DNA of 64,000 nt from Sphingopyxis sp. (GTDB lineage Bacteria; Pseudomonadota; Alphaproteobacteria; Sphingomonadales; Sphingomonadaceae): positions 248,001-312,000 of the forward strand of contig NZ_JAEULM010000044.1 in NCBI RefSeq assembly GCF_016793825.1, read 5' to 3'. Below, one piece after another: positions 34,893-46,195 of the stretch. Within the stretch, counting starts at the first letter, position 1. Each line of letters begins with the position of its first letter. Below the pieces are notes generated by a model. The model was not told the DNA's origin, made no database searches, and saw nothing but the letters and a program-made list of their open reading frames with translations. The translations under genes were made by a program, and so were the position numbers.

Positions 34893-36659
34893 ATGCAGAA
34901 GATGACCGGAATTTTCCTTTCGTGCGCCGTGGCCGCTCTTGCGGCGGGCGCGACACCCGTGCTTGCGGCCGACGCCGGAGCGCCTGATTTCAGCGCGGCA
35001 CCGCAGACGGTGCCGGACACGCTTTCATCCAAACAGAGGCAGCTTTACACACAGGTGCTCGCGGCCATCCGCGGCCAGCGCTGGGCGGAAGCGAAGTCGT
35101 TGATCGGCGACGACAATGGTCCGCTCGGCGACTTTCTGCGTGCCGAACTGCTGACCGCGGCGAACAGCCCGCGCGCCGAAGTGTCCGATCTGATGCCGAT
35201 CCTGTCGCGATCGCCGCAGCTTCCGCAGGCCGAACAGCTCGGCCGCCTCGCCGCAAAGCGCGGCGCGACCGACGTCCCCATCCTGCCCTCGCAGACGCGC
35301 CTTAGCTGGTCGGGCACCGCACCGCGCCGCGTCGGTGCGGACAGCGTGAGCGACCCGTCCGCGGCAGGCCTTGCCCGTTCGGTCCCCGACCGGATCAAGA
35401 ATGACGATCCCGCCGGCGCCGAGGCGCTGTATATGGCGGTGGCGGACAAGCTGACGCCCGAGGCTCGCGACGAATGGCGGCAGAAGATCGCCTGGTCCTA
35501 TTATATCGAAAACGACGACGTCAACGCGCTGCGCCTTTCGCTGGCCTGTGCCGAAGGGCGCGGTGCCTGGGCGACGCAGGGCGCGTGGGTCCAGGGTCTC
35601 GCCGCCTGGCGCCTCCACGATTATCGCACGTCGCTCGTCGCCTTCGACCGCGTCGCCAAGGAAGCACCCGACAGCGAGCTTCGCGCCGCAGCCTATTACT
35701 GGGCCGCCCGCGCCGCGATCGCATCGGGTCAGCCCGCAGCCGTCCAGCCGCGCCTCCGCGCTGCCGCCGCGAACGAAGAAACCTTCTACGGCCTGCTTGC
35801 CGCCGAAACACTGGGCGTCGAACCGCGTACGCAGCGCGAGAATGTCCGCGCCGACCGTAGCGCATGGCGCGCGCTCGAAGACCTGCCCAACGTCCGCGCG
35901 GCGATGGGGTTCGCCGAAATCGGCGAAGACGCCTATGCCGACGAACTTCTCCGCCACCAGGCGCGCATCGGCGATCCGCGCCAGCACGAACAGCTTATCG
36001 GGATGGCACAGGCGCTGAGCCTGCCCGAGACGCAGCTCTATCTCGCCCACAATACGCCGCAGGGCCGCAAACTTGCCGCCGCGACGCGCTACCCACAACC
36101 AAAGTGGGAGCCGAATGGCGGCTGGCGCGTCGATCCGGCGCTGGTCTTCGCGCACACGCTCCAGGAATCGCGGTTTCAGCGCAAGGCCGTCAGCCCCGCC
36201 GGCGCAATGGGACTGATGCAGGTCCGCCCCGGGACCGCGAACGACCTCGCGCGCTGGAACGGCGATGGCCGCGGCCCCGGCGACCTCAAGGTGCCGGCCG
36301 TCAACATGGACTTCGGCCAGCGCTATCTGCAATATCTCAGCAAGGACAGCTCGACCGGCGGCCAGCTTCCCAAGGTCATCGCCGCCTATAACGCCGGCCC
36401 GGCGCCGATCGCGCGCTGGCAAACCGAAATCCGCGATGGCGGCGATCCGCTCCTTTACATCGAATCGATCCCTTATTGGGAAACGCGCGGCTATGTCGGC
36501 ACGGTCCTTCGCAACTACTGGATGTACGAGGCGCAGCAGGGCAAGCCATCGGTCAGTCGCGACGCGCTTGCCCAGGGCAAATGGCCGCGCTTTCCCGACA
36601 GCAAGGACCGGGTACGCCTGACCTATGCCGGCGGGGCCGGCCTCGCCAATGCCGATTGA
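34893..36659 (+). CDS. Soluble lytic murein transglycosylase
   Basis: The product has 588 residues. A signal peptide ([20 protein letters not shown]) leads to a long helical domain of TPR-like repeats (about 60-400), then the SLT lysozyme-like domain. The catalytic Glu lies in [25 protein letters not shown], followed by [16 protein letters not shown]. It cleaves glycan strands in the periplasm to leave 1,6-anhydro ends. It starts 3 bp after the UDG-like gene and overlaps moaB by 11 bp, so the three genes are likely one operon. Confidence 0.95.
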   Translation: MQKMTGIFLSCAVAALAAGATPVLAADAGAPDFSAAPQTVPDTLSSKQRQLYTQVLAAIRGQRWAEAKSLIGDDNGPLGDFLRAELLTAANSPRAEVSDLMPILSRSPQLPQAEQLGRLAAKRGATDVPILPSQTRLSWSGTAPRRVGADSVSDPSAAGLARSVPDRIKNDDPAGAEALYMAVADKLTPEARDEWRQKIAWSYYIENDDVNALRLSLACAEGRGAWATQGAWVQGLAAWRLHDYRTSLVAFDRVAKEAPDSELRAAAYYWAARAAIASGQPAAVQPRLRAAAANEETFYGLLAAETLGVEPRTQRENVRADRSAWRALEDLPNVRAAMGFAEIGEDAYADELLRHQARIGDPRQHEQLIGMAQALSLPETQLYLAHNTPQGRKLAAATRYPQPKWEPNGGWRVDPALVFAHTLQESRFQRKAVSPAGAMGLMQVRPGTANDLARWNGDGRGPGDLKVPAVNMDFGQRYLQYLSKDSSTGGQLPKVIAAYNAGPAPIARWQTEIRDGGDPLLYIESIPYWETRGYVGTVLRNYWMYEAQQGKPSVSRDALAQGKWPRFPDSKDRVRLTYAGGAGLANAD

Positions 36660-37173
36660 CGACAGCCTGCCGTTCCGGCCCGTGCGGATCGCGGTGCTGA
36701 CGGTATCCGACAGCCGCAGCGCGGCGGACGACAGGTCGGGCGACAAGCTGGAAGAACTGCTGACGGCGGCCGGTCACACGCTTGCCGCGCGTGCCATCGT
36801 CGCTGACGAGGGCGACCTGATCGTTTCGCGGCTTCACAATTGGATCGACGATCCCGAGGTGGATGTCGTCATCACCACCGGCGGCACCGGCGTCACCGGC
36901 CGCGACGTCACGCCCGAAGCGCTCCACCGCCTCGACGGCAAGGACATTCCCGGGTTCGGCGAACTGTTCCGCTGGCTGAGCTATCAGAAGATCGGCACCT
37001 CGACGATCCAGTCGCGGGCCTGCGCCATCGTCGCACGCGGCACCTACATCTTCGCGCTCCCCGGCTCGACCGGCGCCGTCACCGATGCGTGGGAAGGCAT
37101 ATTGTCGACCCAGCTCGACAGCCGCCACAAGCCTTGCAACTTCGTCGAGCTGATGCCACGCCTGCGCGAATAG
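36649..37173 (+). CDS. moaB: Molybdenum cofactor biosynthesis protein MoaB/Mog family
   Basis: The product has 174 residues. [17 protein letters not shown] and [18 protein letters not shown] are the molybdopterin-binding motifs. MoaB/Mog adenylylates molybdopterin before metal insertion. The start at 36649 overlaps the transglycosylase gene by 11 bp; an ATG at 36625 is also in frame. The other Moco genes, moaC and moeA, lie 22 kb away in the same window. Confidence 0.93.
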   Translation: MPIDDSLPFRPVRIAVLTVSDSRSAADDRSGDKLEELLTAAGHTLAARAIVADEGDLIVSRLHNWIDDPEVDVVITTGGTGVTGRDVTPEALHRLDGKDIPGFGELFRWLSYQKIGTSTIQSRACAIVARGTYIFALPGSTGAVTDAWEGILSTQLDSRHKPCNFVELMPRLRE

Positions 37174-37223
37174 AGCATATTGTTCTTTATTTGTTCTCGT
37201 CGTTGTGCTGAATTGCCGCAACA

Positions 37224-38312
37224 GTGGAACCCGCCAAACCCCTCCCCCCGATTTCAGGTCGCGGCGCGCCGACCAACCTGCGGCCCACCCGCACCGGATC
37301 GCTCGAGCGCGTTGCCGACGGCGACTGGCTCGACGTGGCGGAACATGTGGACGGCGCTGCGCCGCGGCTGCGCACGACCGTCACCGTCGAACGCCCGAAA
37401 ACGATCATCGCGCGCAATGCGTCCCCCGACATCGGGTTCGACCGGTCGATCAACCCCTATCGCGGCTGCGAGCATGGCTGCATCTATTGCTTCGCGCGGC
37501 CGACCCACGCCTTTCACGACTTGTCGCCGGGGCTCGATTTCGAGAGTCGGCTGTTTGCCAAACCCGACGCGGCGAAGCTGCTGCGGAACGAGCTCGCGAA
37601 ACGCAACTACAAGGTCGCACCGATCGCGATCGGCACCAACACCGACGGCTACCAGCCGATCGAGCGCGAATGGGGCATCACCCGCTCGATCGTCGAAGTC
37701 CTCGCCGAGGCGAAGCACCCGCTGTTGATCACGACCAAATCCGACCGCCTGCTCCGCGACATCGACCTGCTCGCCGCGATGGCGCGCGACAATCTGGTCG
37801 GCGTCGCGATTTCGGTGACGACGCTCGATCCGGTCGTGGCGCGGACGCTGGAACCGCGCGCACCGCACCCGCGGCGGCGCCTCGCCGCAATCCGTGCGCT
37901 GATCGACGCCGGCGTGCCGACACAGGTCAACATATCGCCGATCATCCCGGCGATCACCGACCATGAAATCGAGGCGATCATGGCCGCCGCCGCCGAAGCT
38001 GGCGCAATCCGCGCCTCCTATATCCTTTTGCGCCTTCCGCACGAGGTCGCGCCCCTGTTCCGCGCCTGGCTCGCCGCGCACTATCCCGACCGCGCCGACA
38101 AGGTCATGCACATGGTGCAGGATATTCGTGGCGGCCGCGACAATGACCCCGCCTTCTTCACGCGCATGAAGGGTCAGGGCGTCTGGCCGCAACTGATCCG
38201 CCAGCGCGTCCAGCGCGCGGCGCGCGAACATGGCATGGATCGCCGCTTTCCGTCGCTCCGATCCGACCTGTTCCGTCCGCCCGAACGCGATGGGCAGATG
38301 GAGTTGTTCTAG
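37224..38312 (+). CDS. PA0069-family radical SAM protein (spore photoproduct lyase-like)
   Basis: The product has 362 residues. The radical SAM cluster motif is CEHGCIYCFARPTHAF (CxxxCxxC), preceded by NPYRGCEHG. TNTDGYQPIERE and SPIIPAITDHEIEAI are typical of this family, related in fold to spore photoproduct lyase. The reaction is not established. The start is GTG at 37224. It converges with the acyl-CoA ligase gene, 10 bp apart. Confidence 0.9.
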   Translation: MEPAKPLPPISGRGAPTNLRPTRTGSLERVADGDWLDVAEHVDGAAPRLRTTVTVERPKTIIARNASPDIGFDRSINPYRGCEHGCIYCFARPTHAFHDLSPGLDFESRLFAKPDAAKLLRNELAKRNYKVAPIAIGTNTDGYQPIEREWGITRSIVEVLAEAKHPLLITTKSDRLLRDIDLLAAMARDNLVGVAISVTTLDPVVARTLEPRAPHPRRRLAAIRALIDAGVPTQVNISPIIPAITDHEIEAIMAAAAEAGAIRASYILLRLPHEVAPLFRAWLAAHYPDRADKVMHMVQDIRGGRDNDPAFFTRMKGQGVWPQLIRQRVQRAAREHGMDRRFPSLRSDLFRPPERDGQMELF

Positions 38313-38322
38313 GGTCCCGCGC

Positions 38323-39927
38323 CTAGGCCTCGGTCAACGACTTCAGCCTGTAAGTCTTATATTCGTCGCGCAGTTGACGTTTCAGGATTTTGCCTGTCGC
38401 GGTGTGCGGCAGTTCATCGACAAAGACGATTTCGTCAGGAAGCCACCATTTGGCGACCTTGTCCGACAGATAGTCGGTGATCGCCGCCTCGCTCGTTTCG
38501 GCGCCCGGCTTCCTGACGATCAGCAGGATCGGCCGCTCGTCCCACTTCGGGTGATAGACGCCGACTGCGGCGGCCTCCTGTACGCCCGGTGCCCCGACGG
38601 CGGCATTCTCCAGCTCGATCGAACTGATCCATTCGCCGCCGGACTTGATGACGTCCTTCGCGCGGTCGGTGATCTGCATGACGCCGTCGGGGTGCAGCAC
38701 CGCGACGTCCCCCGTGTCGAACCAGCCGTCCTTGTCCGCCGCGTCGGTATCCGCCTTGAAATAGCGCTGGATGATCCACGGTCCGCGAATCTGCAGCCGC
38801 CCGCTCGATTCGCCGTCGCGCGGCAGGACATTGTCCTCATCATCGACCGTGCGAAGCTCGACCCCCATCGGAACGCCGCCCTGCCGGCAGATGATATCCA
38901 CCTGCGCGTCGAAGGTCAGATCGTCCCAGTTCCATGGACGCCGCCCCATCGTGCCGATCGGACTGGTTTCGGTCATCCCCCAGGCATGTCCGACATAGAC
39001 GCCGGCCTTCATGAACCGTTCGATCATCGCGCGGGGCGCCGCCGACCCGCCGATGATGACGTGGCGAAGCTTGCCATAATCGACGCCGGTCGCATCCATA
39101 TGAGCGAACATCGCGATCCAGACCGTCGGCACGCCGGCGCTGTGGGTGATTCCCTCCGCATGGATCAGATCGCACAGCACCTTGGCATCGTTGGTGGCCG
39201 AAAAGACCAGTTTCGCCCCTACCGTCGCGGCGGCATAGGGAACGCCCCAACTGTTGGCGTGAAACATCGGAACGATCGGCAGCACCACCGCCCGATTCGA
39301 CAGGTCGAAAGCATCGGGCTGAATTTCCGTGATCGCATGGATGACGTTTGACCGATGTTCGTACAGCACTCCCTTGGGATTTCCGGTCGTGCCGCTGGTG
39401 TAACAGAGCCCCACCGGATCGCGCTCATCCAGATCGACCCATTGAAAGCTGTCATCTTCGGCATCCACCAGATCGCGATAGGACAGATAGCCATCCCTTG
39501 CGGGTGCGTCGAACAGAACGAAATATTCCACCGTGGGCAACTGCGCCCGCAACCGCTCGACGATCGGCAGGAAAGCCGCATCGAACAACAGCACCCGGTC
39601 TTCGGCATGATTGATGATATAGACGAGCTGCTCGTCGAACAGCCGCGGATTCACGGTGTGGAGTACCCCGCCCATCCCGGCCGCCCCGTACCAGCTCACC
39701 AGATGGTGCCCATGATTCATCGCCAGCGTGGCGATGCGATCGCCCTTCTTCATTCCCAGCTTGACCATCGCCGCGGCAAAACGCCGCGCATCGGCGCCCA
39801 CTTCGCGCCAGTTCGAGCGCGTCGTGCTGCCATCGGCCCAGCGCGAGACAATCTCGCGTCCGCCATGCTCGCGCGCGGCGTGATCGATCAGGCTGGTCAC
39901 CAACAGCGGCTGGCCTTGCATTCCCAT
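38323..39927 (-). CDS. Fatty-acid-CoA ligase (AMP-binding enzyme)
   Basis: The product has 534 residues. The AMP-binding signature is [48 protein letters not shown] and the C-terminal catalytic lysine region [14 protein letters not shown] follow in order. It activates a carboxylic acid, probably a medium- or long-chain fatty acid, through an acyl-AMP. The start at 39927 has AGAGGA seven bases upstream; ATGs at 39936 and 39945 are also in frame. Confidence 0.93.
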   Translation of the reverse strand: MGMQGQPLLVTSLIDHAAREHGGREIVSRWADGSTTRSNWREVGADARRFAAAMVKLGMKKGDRIATLAMNHGHHLVSWYGAAGMGGVLHTVNPRLFDEQLVYIINHAEDRVLLFDAAFLPIVERLRAQLPTVEYFVLFDAPARDGYLSYRDLVDAEDDSFQWVDLDERDPVGLCYTSGTTGNPKGVLYEHRSNVIHAITEIQPDAFDLSNRAVVLPIVPMFHANSWGVPYAAATVGAKLVFSATNDAKVLCDLIHAEGITHSAGVPTVWIAMFAHMDATGVDYGKLRHVIIGGSAAPRAMIERFMKAGVYVGHAWGMTETSPIGTMGRRPWNWDDLTFDAQVDIICRQGGVPMGVELRTVDDEDNVLPRDGESSGRLQIRGPWIIQRYFKADTDAADKDGWFDTGDVAVLHPDGVMQITDRAKDVIKSGGEWISSIELENAAVGAPGVQEAAAVGVYHPKWDERPILLIVRKPGAETSEAAITDYLSDKVAKWWLPDEIVFVDELPHTATGKILKRQLRDEYKTYRLKSLTEA

Positions 39928-40019
39928 CGTCGGCATTCCTCTCATAGTTTTGACAAGGAATAAGGCCGCAAACGCCGCCGACGCAAGCCCCGGAGCCGAG
40001 ATTTATGCCCGTGCGCCGA

Positions 40020-43000
40020 CTATCCACGCATCCGGAAATCGCGCGGCGCGACAAGCGACAGCGCCGGATCGACGATCCCCGTCACCATGTCGAGGCGCGA
40101 CACCACGTCGGGATCAAGCGCGAAATTCCGGCCCAGCTCGATGCAGATATCCTCGCCAGTCAGCGGATCGGGCGTCGAGAGGATCACCCGACCGCGCGCA
40201 TCGCCCCGCTTTTCCAGCAAGCGTGCCATCTCTTCGATCGCTTCGGGCCGCTCGACACGGCACAGGAGCTGCAACGCCGCGGTCGCGGCGATTTCGGCGA
40301 GCACCTGCGCCCCCCGCACCGTCACGCGCGGCGTTTCCTCGCCTTCGAGCAGGTCGAGTTCGACAGACAGCAGCGCGCACCCGCCGTCAGCCGCAAGCGC
40401 CTCCAGCGTCTTTCCGGCCTGCTCGTCGAAACAGCTCGACTGGAACTGGCCGCTGCGATCGGACAGCGTCAGGTTGAGGAACCGGTTGCCGCGCTGCGAT
40501 ACCCGCGGCCGCGCGCTTTCGACCATCGCCGCCATCACCATCGGGATGCGAGTGCCCGGCGTCATTTCGACATTTTCGCAGATGTCGCCGTAACTGCGCG
40601 CGCCGCGCGCGTGGACGATCGCCTCATATTGTTCGACCGGATGCGCAGAGAAATAGAAGCCAAATGCTTCCTTTTCGCGCGTCATCCGTTCGGCAAGCGT
40701 CCATGGATCGACGGCGGGAAGGCGCAGAGCGGGAACCGTGTCGATTTCGCCGAACAGGAAATCCTGCCCGATCGATCGCTCACGCGCATTGACATTGGCC
40801 GACCCCAGCATGCTTTCCGCGCCCGCGTAGACTCGCGGCCGGTCGGCTTCGATCCCGTCGAACGCACCGGCCCCGGCCAGCGCCTCGATCTGCCGCCGGT
40901 TGAGCTGCCTCGGATCGATCCGATTGGCAAAATCGTCGAGACTGGCAAAATCGCCCCTGGCATTGCGTTCGGCAACCAGCGCTTCCATCGCCTTTTCGCC
41001 AACCCCCTTGAGTGCCCCCAGCGCAAAACGCACGGTCAACTCGTCGCCGCTCTGTCCGACCGAAAAATCGGCCTCGCTCTCGTTGATCGAAGGCGGCGCG
41101 ACCGCAACGCCCAGCCGTCGCATATCGTCGATGAAGATCGACAACTTGTCCGTCTGGTGACTGTCGAACGACATCGACGCAGCGAAAAACTCGTGCGGAT
41201 AATGTGCTTTCAACCAGGCGGTCTGATATGACAGCAGCGCATAGGCCGCGGCGTGGCTCTTGTTGAAACCATAGCCCGCGAACTTGTCGATCAAGTCGAA
41301 CAGCTCATTGGCCGCCTTGGCGTCGATGCCGTTATGTTCGCCGCACCCCTTGACGAACGTGTCGCGCTGCGCGTCCATTTCGGCCTGGACCTTCTTGCCC
41401 ATGGCGCGGCGCAGCAGATCCGCCCCACCAAGGCTGTAGCCGGCGAGGATCTGCGCCGCCTGCATGACCTGTTCCTGATAGACAAAGATGCCGTAGGTTT
41501 CGGCCAATATGCCTTCAAGCAAGGGATGCGGATAGGCGATTGCCTCGCGCCCATTCTTGCGCGCACCGAACAGCGGAATATTGTCCATCGGTCCGGGACG
41601 ATATAGTGCGACCAGTGCAATGATGTCGCCGAAATTGGTCGGCTTCACCGCCGACAGGGTGCGCCGCATCCCTTCGGATTCCAACTGGAACACCCCGACC
41701 GTCTCGCCACGCTGCAGCAGAGCGTAAACATCCTCGTCGTCCCACCCGAGCGAATCGAGATCGACATCGACCCCGCGCAGGGCAAGCAGGCGGCGCGCTT
41801 CCTTGAGTACCGACAGCGTTTTCAGGCCAAGGAAGTCGAATTTCACCAGCCCCGCCGTCTCGACATATTTCATGTCGAACTGCGTGACCGGCATGTCCGA
41901 ACGCGGGTCGCGATAGAGCGGGACGAGCTGGTCCAGCGGCCGATCGCCGATCACAACCCCCGCCGCATGGGTCGAACTGTGCCGCGGCAAACCTTCCAGT
42001 TGTCGCGCCATGTCGAACAGACGGCGGACGCCATCATCCTGCTTATACTCGGTCATCAGCTCGGATACGCCGTTCAGTGCGCGTTCCAGCGTCCACGGAT
42101 CGGTCGGATGATTGGGCACCAGCTTCGCAAGCCGGTCGACCTGACCATAGCTCATCTGGAGCACGCGGCCGGTGTCCTTCAGCACCGCGCGGGCCTTCAG
42201 CTTACCAAAGGTGATGATTTGCGCCACGGTGTCGCGGCCGTATTTCTCCTGAACATAGCGGATCACTTCGCCGCGCCGCGTTTCACAGAAATCGATGTCG
42301 AAGTCGGGCATCGACACGCGCTCGGGGTTGAGGAAGCGTTCGAACAGCAAACCCAGCTTCAATGGATCGAGGTCGGTGATCGTCAGCGCCCAGGCGACGA
42401 CGCTGCCCGCACCCGATCCGCGTCCCGGCCCCACGGGAATATCTTGGGCCTTCGCCCATTTGATGAAGTCGGCAACGATCAGAAAATACCCCGGAAATCC
42501 CATCTGAATGATGACATCGACCTCGAATTCCAGGCGCCTCACATAGGCGTCGCGCTCTTCTGCGGAGAGGTCGGGATAGTGCGCAAGCCGCGCTTCAAGC
42601 CCGGCATGCGCATCGCGTTTGAGCTGTGCCGCCTCACCCTCGCGGTCGCCGGCAAGGCTCGGCAGGATCGGCTTGCGCTTGGGTGCCATGAACGCACATC
42701 GCTGCGCGATGACGAGCGTGTTGCGCATCGCCTCGGGCAGATCGCTGAATGCATCTTCCATCGCCTCGGCCGGCTTCAGCCAGGCCTCGGGGCTCGACAC
42801 GCGCCGGTCCTCGCTTTCGACATAGGCCGACTGCGCGATACACAGCATCGCGTCATGCGCCGCATGGAATTGCGGCTCGACAAAACTTGCGGGATTGGTC
42901 GCGACCATCGGCAGCGCGCGCGAATAGGCAAGATCGATCAATGCGGCTTCGGCGGCCATTTCGGTCGCATCCCCGCGCCGGGCAAGCTCGACATAAAGCC

Positions 43001-43508
43001 TGTCCGCGAACAGCGCTTCAAGCTGTTCGACATAATCGTCCGCCGCCGTCTTCTGTTCGCCCGCGAGCAGCCTGGCGAGCGCACCCTCCCCACCGCCGGT
43101 CAAGCAAAGAAGTCCCTCGGTCCTGCCCGCCATATCGGCCAGCGTGACATGCGGCTCCTGTTCGACGGGTCGGTCGAGATGCGCCGACGACACCAGCGCG
43201 CACAGATTGTTGTACCCCGTTTCGTCCTGCGCATAGAGCGCGAGCCAGTCGATCATCGGCGCGCCACTCGCCAGCCGCTGCCCCGGCCGCGCGACACTCA
43301 GGAACGCGCCGACAATCGGTTGCACGCCCGCGGCCTTGCACGCTTCGCCAAAGGCCATGACGCCATAAAGCCCATTGCGATCGGCAACCGCGATCGCAGG
43401 AAATCCACGCTCGCGCGCCGCTTTCGCAATCGCCTTGGGCTCGATCGCCCCTTCGAGCATCGTGAAGCTGGAAAAGACGCGAAGGGGAACGAAGGGGCTG
43501 TAGGCCAT
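40020..43508 (-). CDS. dnaE: DNA polymerase III subunit alpha
   Basis: The product has 1162 residues, the usual DnaE1 size. The order is PHP domain, polymerase domain with catalytic PDFDIDFCETRRGEVIRYVQ, then helix-hairpin-helix and OB-fold regions. It is the replicative polymerase subunit. The PHP entry motif is altered: FVPLRVFSSFTMLEGA lacks the His residues of the metal-binding FVHLRVHS form, so the PHP domain probably no longer binds metal. The strand opposite carries long shadow frames. Confidence 0.96.
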   Translation of the reverse strand: MAYSPFVPLRVFSSFTMLEGAIEPKAIAKAARERGFPAIAVADRNGLYGVMAFGEACKAAGVQPIVGAFLSVARPGQRLASGAPMIDWLALYAQDETGYNNLCALVSSAHLDRPVEQEPHVTLADMAGRTEGLLCLTGGGEGALARLLAGEQKTAADDYVEQLEALFADRLYVELARRGDATEMAAEAALIDLAYSRALPMVATNPASFVEPQFHAAHDAMLCIAQSAYVESEDRRVSSPEAWLKPAEAMEDAFSDLPEAMRNTLVIAQRCAFMAPKRKPILPSLAGDREGEAAQLKRDAHAGLEARLAHYPDLSAEERDAYVRRLEFEVDVIIQMGFPGYFLIVADFIKWAKAQDIPVGPGRGSGAGSVVAWALTITDLDPLKLGLLFERFLNPERVSMPDFDIDFCETRRGEVIRYVQEKYGRDTVAQIITFGKLKARAVLKDTGRVLQMSYGQVDRLAKLVPNHPTDPWTLERALNGVSELMTEYKQDDGVRRLFDMARQLEGLPRHSSTHAAGVVIGDRPLDQLVPLYRDPRSDMPVTQFDMKYVETAGLVKFDFLGLKTLSVLKEARRLLALRGVDVDLDSLGWDDEDVYALLQRGETVGVFQLESEGMRRTLSAVKPTNFGDIIALVALYRPGPMDNIPLFGARKNGREAIAYPHPLLEGILAETYGIFVYQEQVMQAAQILAGYSLGGADLLRRAMGKKVQAEMDAQRDTFVKGCGEHNGIDAKAANELFDLIDKFAGYGFNKSHAAAYALLSYQTAWLKAHYPHEFFAASMSFDSHQTDKLSIFIDDMRRLGVAVAPPSINESEADFSVGQSGDELTVRFALGALKGVGEKAMEALVAERNARGDFASLDDFANRIDPRQLNRRQIEALAGAGAFDGIEADRPRVYAGAESMLGSANVNARERSIGQDFLFGEIDTVPALRLPAVDPWTLAERMTREKEAFGFYFSAHPVEQYEAIVHARGARSYGDICENVEMTPGTRIPMVMAAMVESARPRVSQRGNRFLNLTLSDRSGQFQSSCFDEQAGKTLEALAADGGCALLSVELDLLEGEETPRVTVRGAQVLAEIAATAALQLLCRVERPEAIEEMARLLEKRGDARGRVILSTPDPLTGEDICIELGRNFALDPDVVSRLDMVTGIVDPALSLVAPRDFRMRG

Positions 43509-43546
43509 CGGAAGACGCTAGGCTCGCAGGGCGATTCGGGGAAGCC

Positions 43547-43762
43547 TCATGCGCTGCGCCCGCGCGATTTAATGGCGCCTCGTTCTTCCCATTTTCGATA
43601 CGCAATCGGCCAGGAAAGCCCGGCGACGAAAGCGACCGGAAGAAAGAGCAGCACACCCGTCCAACCGAATTGGTCCCGGATCAGGTGCGTGAGCAGCATC
43701 CCGACGCAGATCACGGCCAGCCGCTTCAAAAATATCCGCGTTTTTCGCTGCATCCCGGCCAT
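43547..43762 (-). CDS. Small two-helix membrane protein of unknown function
   Basis: The product has 71 residues. A basic start (MAGMQRKTRIFLKR) leads to two hydrophobic segments (LAVICVGMLLTHLI and WTGVLLFLPVAFVAGLSWPI) and a basic tail. The start at 43762 has GTAGGG upstream; ATG 43753 is possible. It lies 10 bp after gpx and 38 bp before dnaE on the same strand. Confidence 0.6.
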   Translation of the reverse strand: MAGMQRKTRIFLKRLAVICVGMLLTHLIRDQFGWTGVLLFLPVAFVAGLSWPIAYRKWEERGAIKSRGRSA

Positions 43763-43772
43763 CTGGCACGCC

Positions 43773-44249
43773 CTACCCCAGCAATTCTTCAATCTCTTTC
43801 CGGAGTTGTTCGGGCTTCGTCGTCGGCGCATGGCGCGACACCACCTTGCCGTCGCGATCAACCAGGAATTTGGTGAAATTCCACTTGATGCCGCTGCCGA
43901 GCAAGCCGGTCTTTTCCTTCTTCAGATGCTTGAAGATCGGATCGGCGCCGTCGCCGTTGACGTCGATCTTCGCCATCAAGGGGAAACTGACGTCATAGGT
44001 CAGCGAGCAGAAATTCTTGATCTCTTCGGCATCGCCCGGTTCCTGCGCCCCGAACTGGTTGCACGGAAAGGCCAGTATCTCGAGCCCGCGATCCTTGTAA
44101 TCGCGATACAATTCTTCCAGCCCTTCATATTGGGGCGTGAAACCGCACTTCGACGCGGTGTTGACGATCAGCAGCACCTTGCCGCGATAATCGGCCAACG
44201 ACTGCGCGCCGCCGCCCGGCAGCTTTGCCGAAAGATCATAGAGTGCCAT
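43773..44249 (-). CDS. Glutathione peroxidase family, cysteine type
   Basis: The product has 158 residues. The peroxidatic residue is Cys35 in [16 protein letters not shown], with [12 protein letters not shown] and [13 protein letters not shown] completing the family set. These enzymes reduce peroxides with thioredoxin or glutathione. The start at 44249 overlaps the lolD end by 14 bp; the in-frame ATG at 44273 would give a longer charged extension inside lolD. Confidence 0.93.
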   Translation of the reverse strand: MALYDLSAKLPGGGAQSLADYRGKVLLIVNTASKCGFTPQYEGLEELYRDYKDRGLEILAFPCNQFGAQEPGDAEEIKNFCSLTYDVSFPLMAKIDVNGDGADPIFKHLKKEKTGLLGSGIKWNFTKFLVDRDGKVVSRHAPTTKPEQLRKEIEELLG

Positions 44250-44952
44250 TCTCACTTCCTCCTGCCGACGCAACCTGCGTCTCTATCCGCCCTTCGTGCA
44301 AGCGCAGCACGCGGTCCATCCGCGCCGCCAGCCGCTCATTATGCGTCGCGACGAGCGCGGCCGAACCATGGTCGCGCACCAGCGACACGAACTGATCGAA
44401 CACGCGGTCGGCGGTCGCCTCGTCAAGATTGCCCGTCGGCTCATCCGCAAGAACCAACAGAGGACGGTTCGCCAGCGCCCGTGCGACCGCAACCCGCTGC
44501 TGCTCGCCTCCCGACAACTTGCTCGGCTTGTGATGCAATCGCTCGGCAAGCCCCAGCCGTCCGAGCAGGTCGGCCCCGCGTTCCTCCGCCTCGTCTGGAC
44601 TCGCGCCGCGGATAAGCTGCGGCAGCACGACATTCTCGATCGCCGTGAAGTCGGGAAGCAGGTGATGGAACTGATAGACGAAGCCTATTTTCTCACGCCG
44701 CGTTTTCGTCCGCTCGCCCTGCTCGATGCGGGTCACGTCTTCGCCATCGATAAAGATCGTGCCGCCGAAACCACCTTCGAGCAGCCCGACAGCTTGCAGC
44801 ATGGTGGACTTGCCCGATCCCGACGGGCCGAGCAGCGCGACGATCTCGCCGCGGCGCAAGGTCGCATCGATGCCGCGCAGCACGTCGATCATGACGTCGC
44901 CCTGTGTGAAGCTGCGCTTCAGACCCGAAAGTTCAAGGACGATATCACTCAT
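44236..44952 (-). CDS. lolD: Lipoprotein-releasing ABC transporter ATP-binding protein LolD
   Basis: The product has 238 residues. Walker A is GPSGSGKST, the signature is [16 protein letters not shown], and Walker B is [14 protein letters not shown]. LolD powers the extraction of lipoproteins from the inner membrane. The start at 44952 overlaps the permease stop by 8 bp. Several lipoprotein genes in the window make clients. Confidence 0.95.
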   Translation of the reverse strand: MSDIVLELSGLKRSFTQGDVMIDVLRGIDATLRRGEIVALLGPSGSGKSTMLQAVGLLEGGFGGTIFIDGEDVTRIEQGERTKTRREKIGFVYQFHHLLPDFTAIENVVLPQLIRGASPDEAEERGADLLGRLGLAERLHHKPSKLSGGEQQRVAVARALANRPLLVLADEPTGNLDEATADRVFDQFVSLVRDHGSAALVATHNERLAARMDRVLRLHEGRIETQVASAGGSENGTL

Positions 44953-46195
44953 AACGCAGCACCTGCACCGGATCGGTATTCGCGGCCTTGTAGGCTGGAT
45001 ACAGCGTCGCAAGAAAGCTGAAGACGATCGCCATGACGGCGATGGCGCCGATCTCGAAGGGATCGGGTTTCGACGGCAGTTCGGTCAGAAAGCGGATCGA
45101 GGGATCCCACAGCGACTGACCCGTGACGAACTCGACGCCGCGCAACACGCCCTGCCGGAAAAACAGCAGGCTGAACCCGATCCCCATGCCGGCCAGCGTT
45201 CCGGCCACACCGATCGACAGGCCGATTGCGATGAATATCCGCATGACCGAATCGCGTGGCGCCCCCATCGTCCGCAGGATGGCCATGTCGCGCGTCTTGG
45301 CCCGCACCAGCATGATCAGCGACGAAATGATGTTGAACGCCGCGACCAGAATGATCAGCGACAGGATCACGAACATCGCGACGCGCTCGATCGACAGCGC
45401 CTCGAACAGGCTGGCGTTCATTGATCGCCAATCGGAAATGACCGCCTTTGCGGCGACCTTTTCGGCAAGCGGCTGCAATATCTCGCCCACCCTGTCGGGG
45501 TCGGTCGTCTTGACCTCGATCATCCCGACCTGATCGCCGGAGAGCATCAGCAGCTGCGCGTCTTCCATCGGCATCACGATATAGGCCTTGTCGAAATCAT
45601 AGACGCCGATCTCGAAAATCGCCGACACGCGATAGGCAATCTCGCGCGGGACGGTGCCGAAGGGCGTCGAGCGCCCCTGCGGATTGATGATCGTGACCGT
45701 CGATCCAACCGTGGCGCCCAGGTTGCGCGCCAACTCACTGCCAAGCGCGACATTGCCCGAATTGGGGATCAGGGAGTCGAGGCTTCCCTGCAGGACCTTG
45801 CCGCCCAGCACCTCGTTCCGGCGGATGTCGGGGACCGTCATACCGCGCACCAACACACCCTCGACGCGCCCGCTGAAGCTGGCAAGCAGCGGTTGTTCGA
45901 TCAACGGGGTCGCCGATGTGACGCCCGGCGTCGCCTTCGCTTCCTTCAGCACCTCGCGCCAGTCGTCGATCCGGCCTCCAAAGCCCTGCACCACCGCATG
46001 ACCATTCAGTCCGACGATCTTGTCGAACAGGTCGGACCGGACGCCGTTCATCACGCTCATCACGACCACCAGCGCCGCTACGCCCAGCATGACCGCGGTA
46101 AAGCTGAAAGCTGCCGCGACGAAGATGAAACCTTCGCCGCGTTGGGGGAGCAGATAGCGTTTGAAGATGGCGCGTTCGTAACTACGCATGATCAT
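44945..46195 (-). CDS. Lipoprotein-releasing ABC transporter permease LolC/LolE type
   Basis: The product has 416 residues. It has the MacB/FtsX-type fold with a first helix ([20 protein letters not shown]), a large periplasmic domain, and three C-terminal helices ([60 protein letters not shown]). Only one permease gene is next to lolD, where gamma-proteobacteria have two, which suggests a homodimer. ATGs at 46195 and 46189 are both possible. A palindrome lies about 100 bp upstream. Confidence 0.92.
   Translation of the reverse strand: MIMRSYERAIFKRYLLPQRGEGFIFVAAAFSFTAVMLGVAALVVVMSVMNGVRSDLFDKIVGLNGHAVVQGFGGRIDDWREVLKEAKATPGVTSATPLIEQPLLASFSGRVEGVLVRGMTVPDIRRNEVLGGKVLQGSLDSLIPNSGNVALGSELARNLGATVGSTVTIINPQGRSTPFGTVPREIAYRVSAIFEIGVYDFDKAYIVMPMEDAQLLMLSGDQVGMIEVKTTDPDRVGEILQPLAEKVAAKAVISDWRSMNASLFEALSIERVAMFVILSLIILVAAFNIISSLIMLVRAKTRDMAILRTMGAPRDSVMRIFIAIGLSIGVAGTLAGMGIGFSLLFFRQGVLRGVEFVTGQSLWDPSIRFLTELPSKPDPFEIGAIAVMAIVFSFLATLYPAYKAANTDPVQVLRYE

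Noticed and set aside
41967-44615. 882-codon open frame on the + strand opposite dnaE, gpx and lolD
   Set aside because: It crosses several well-supported genes on the other strand and has shadow-like composition.
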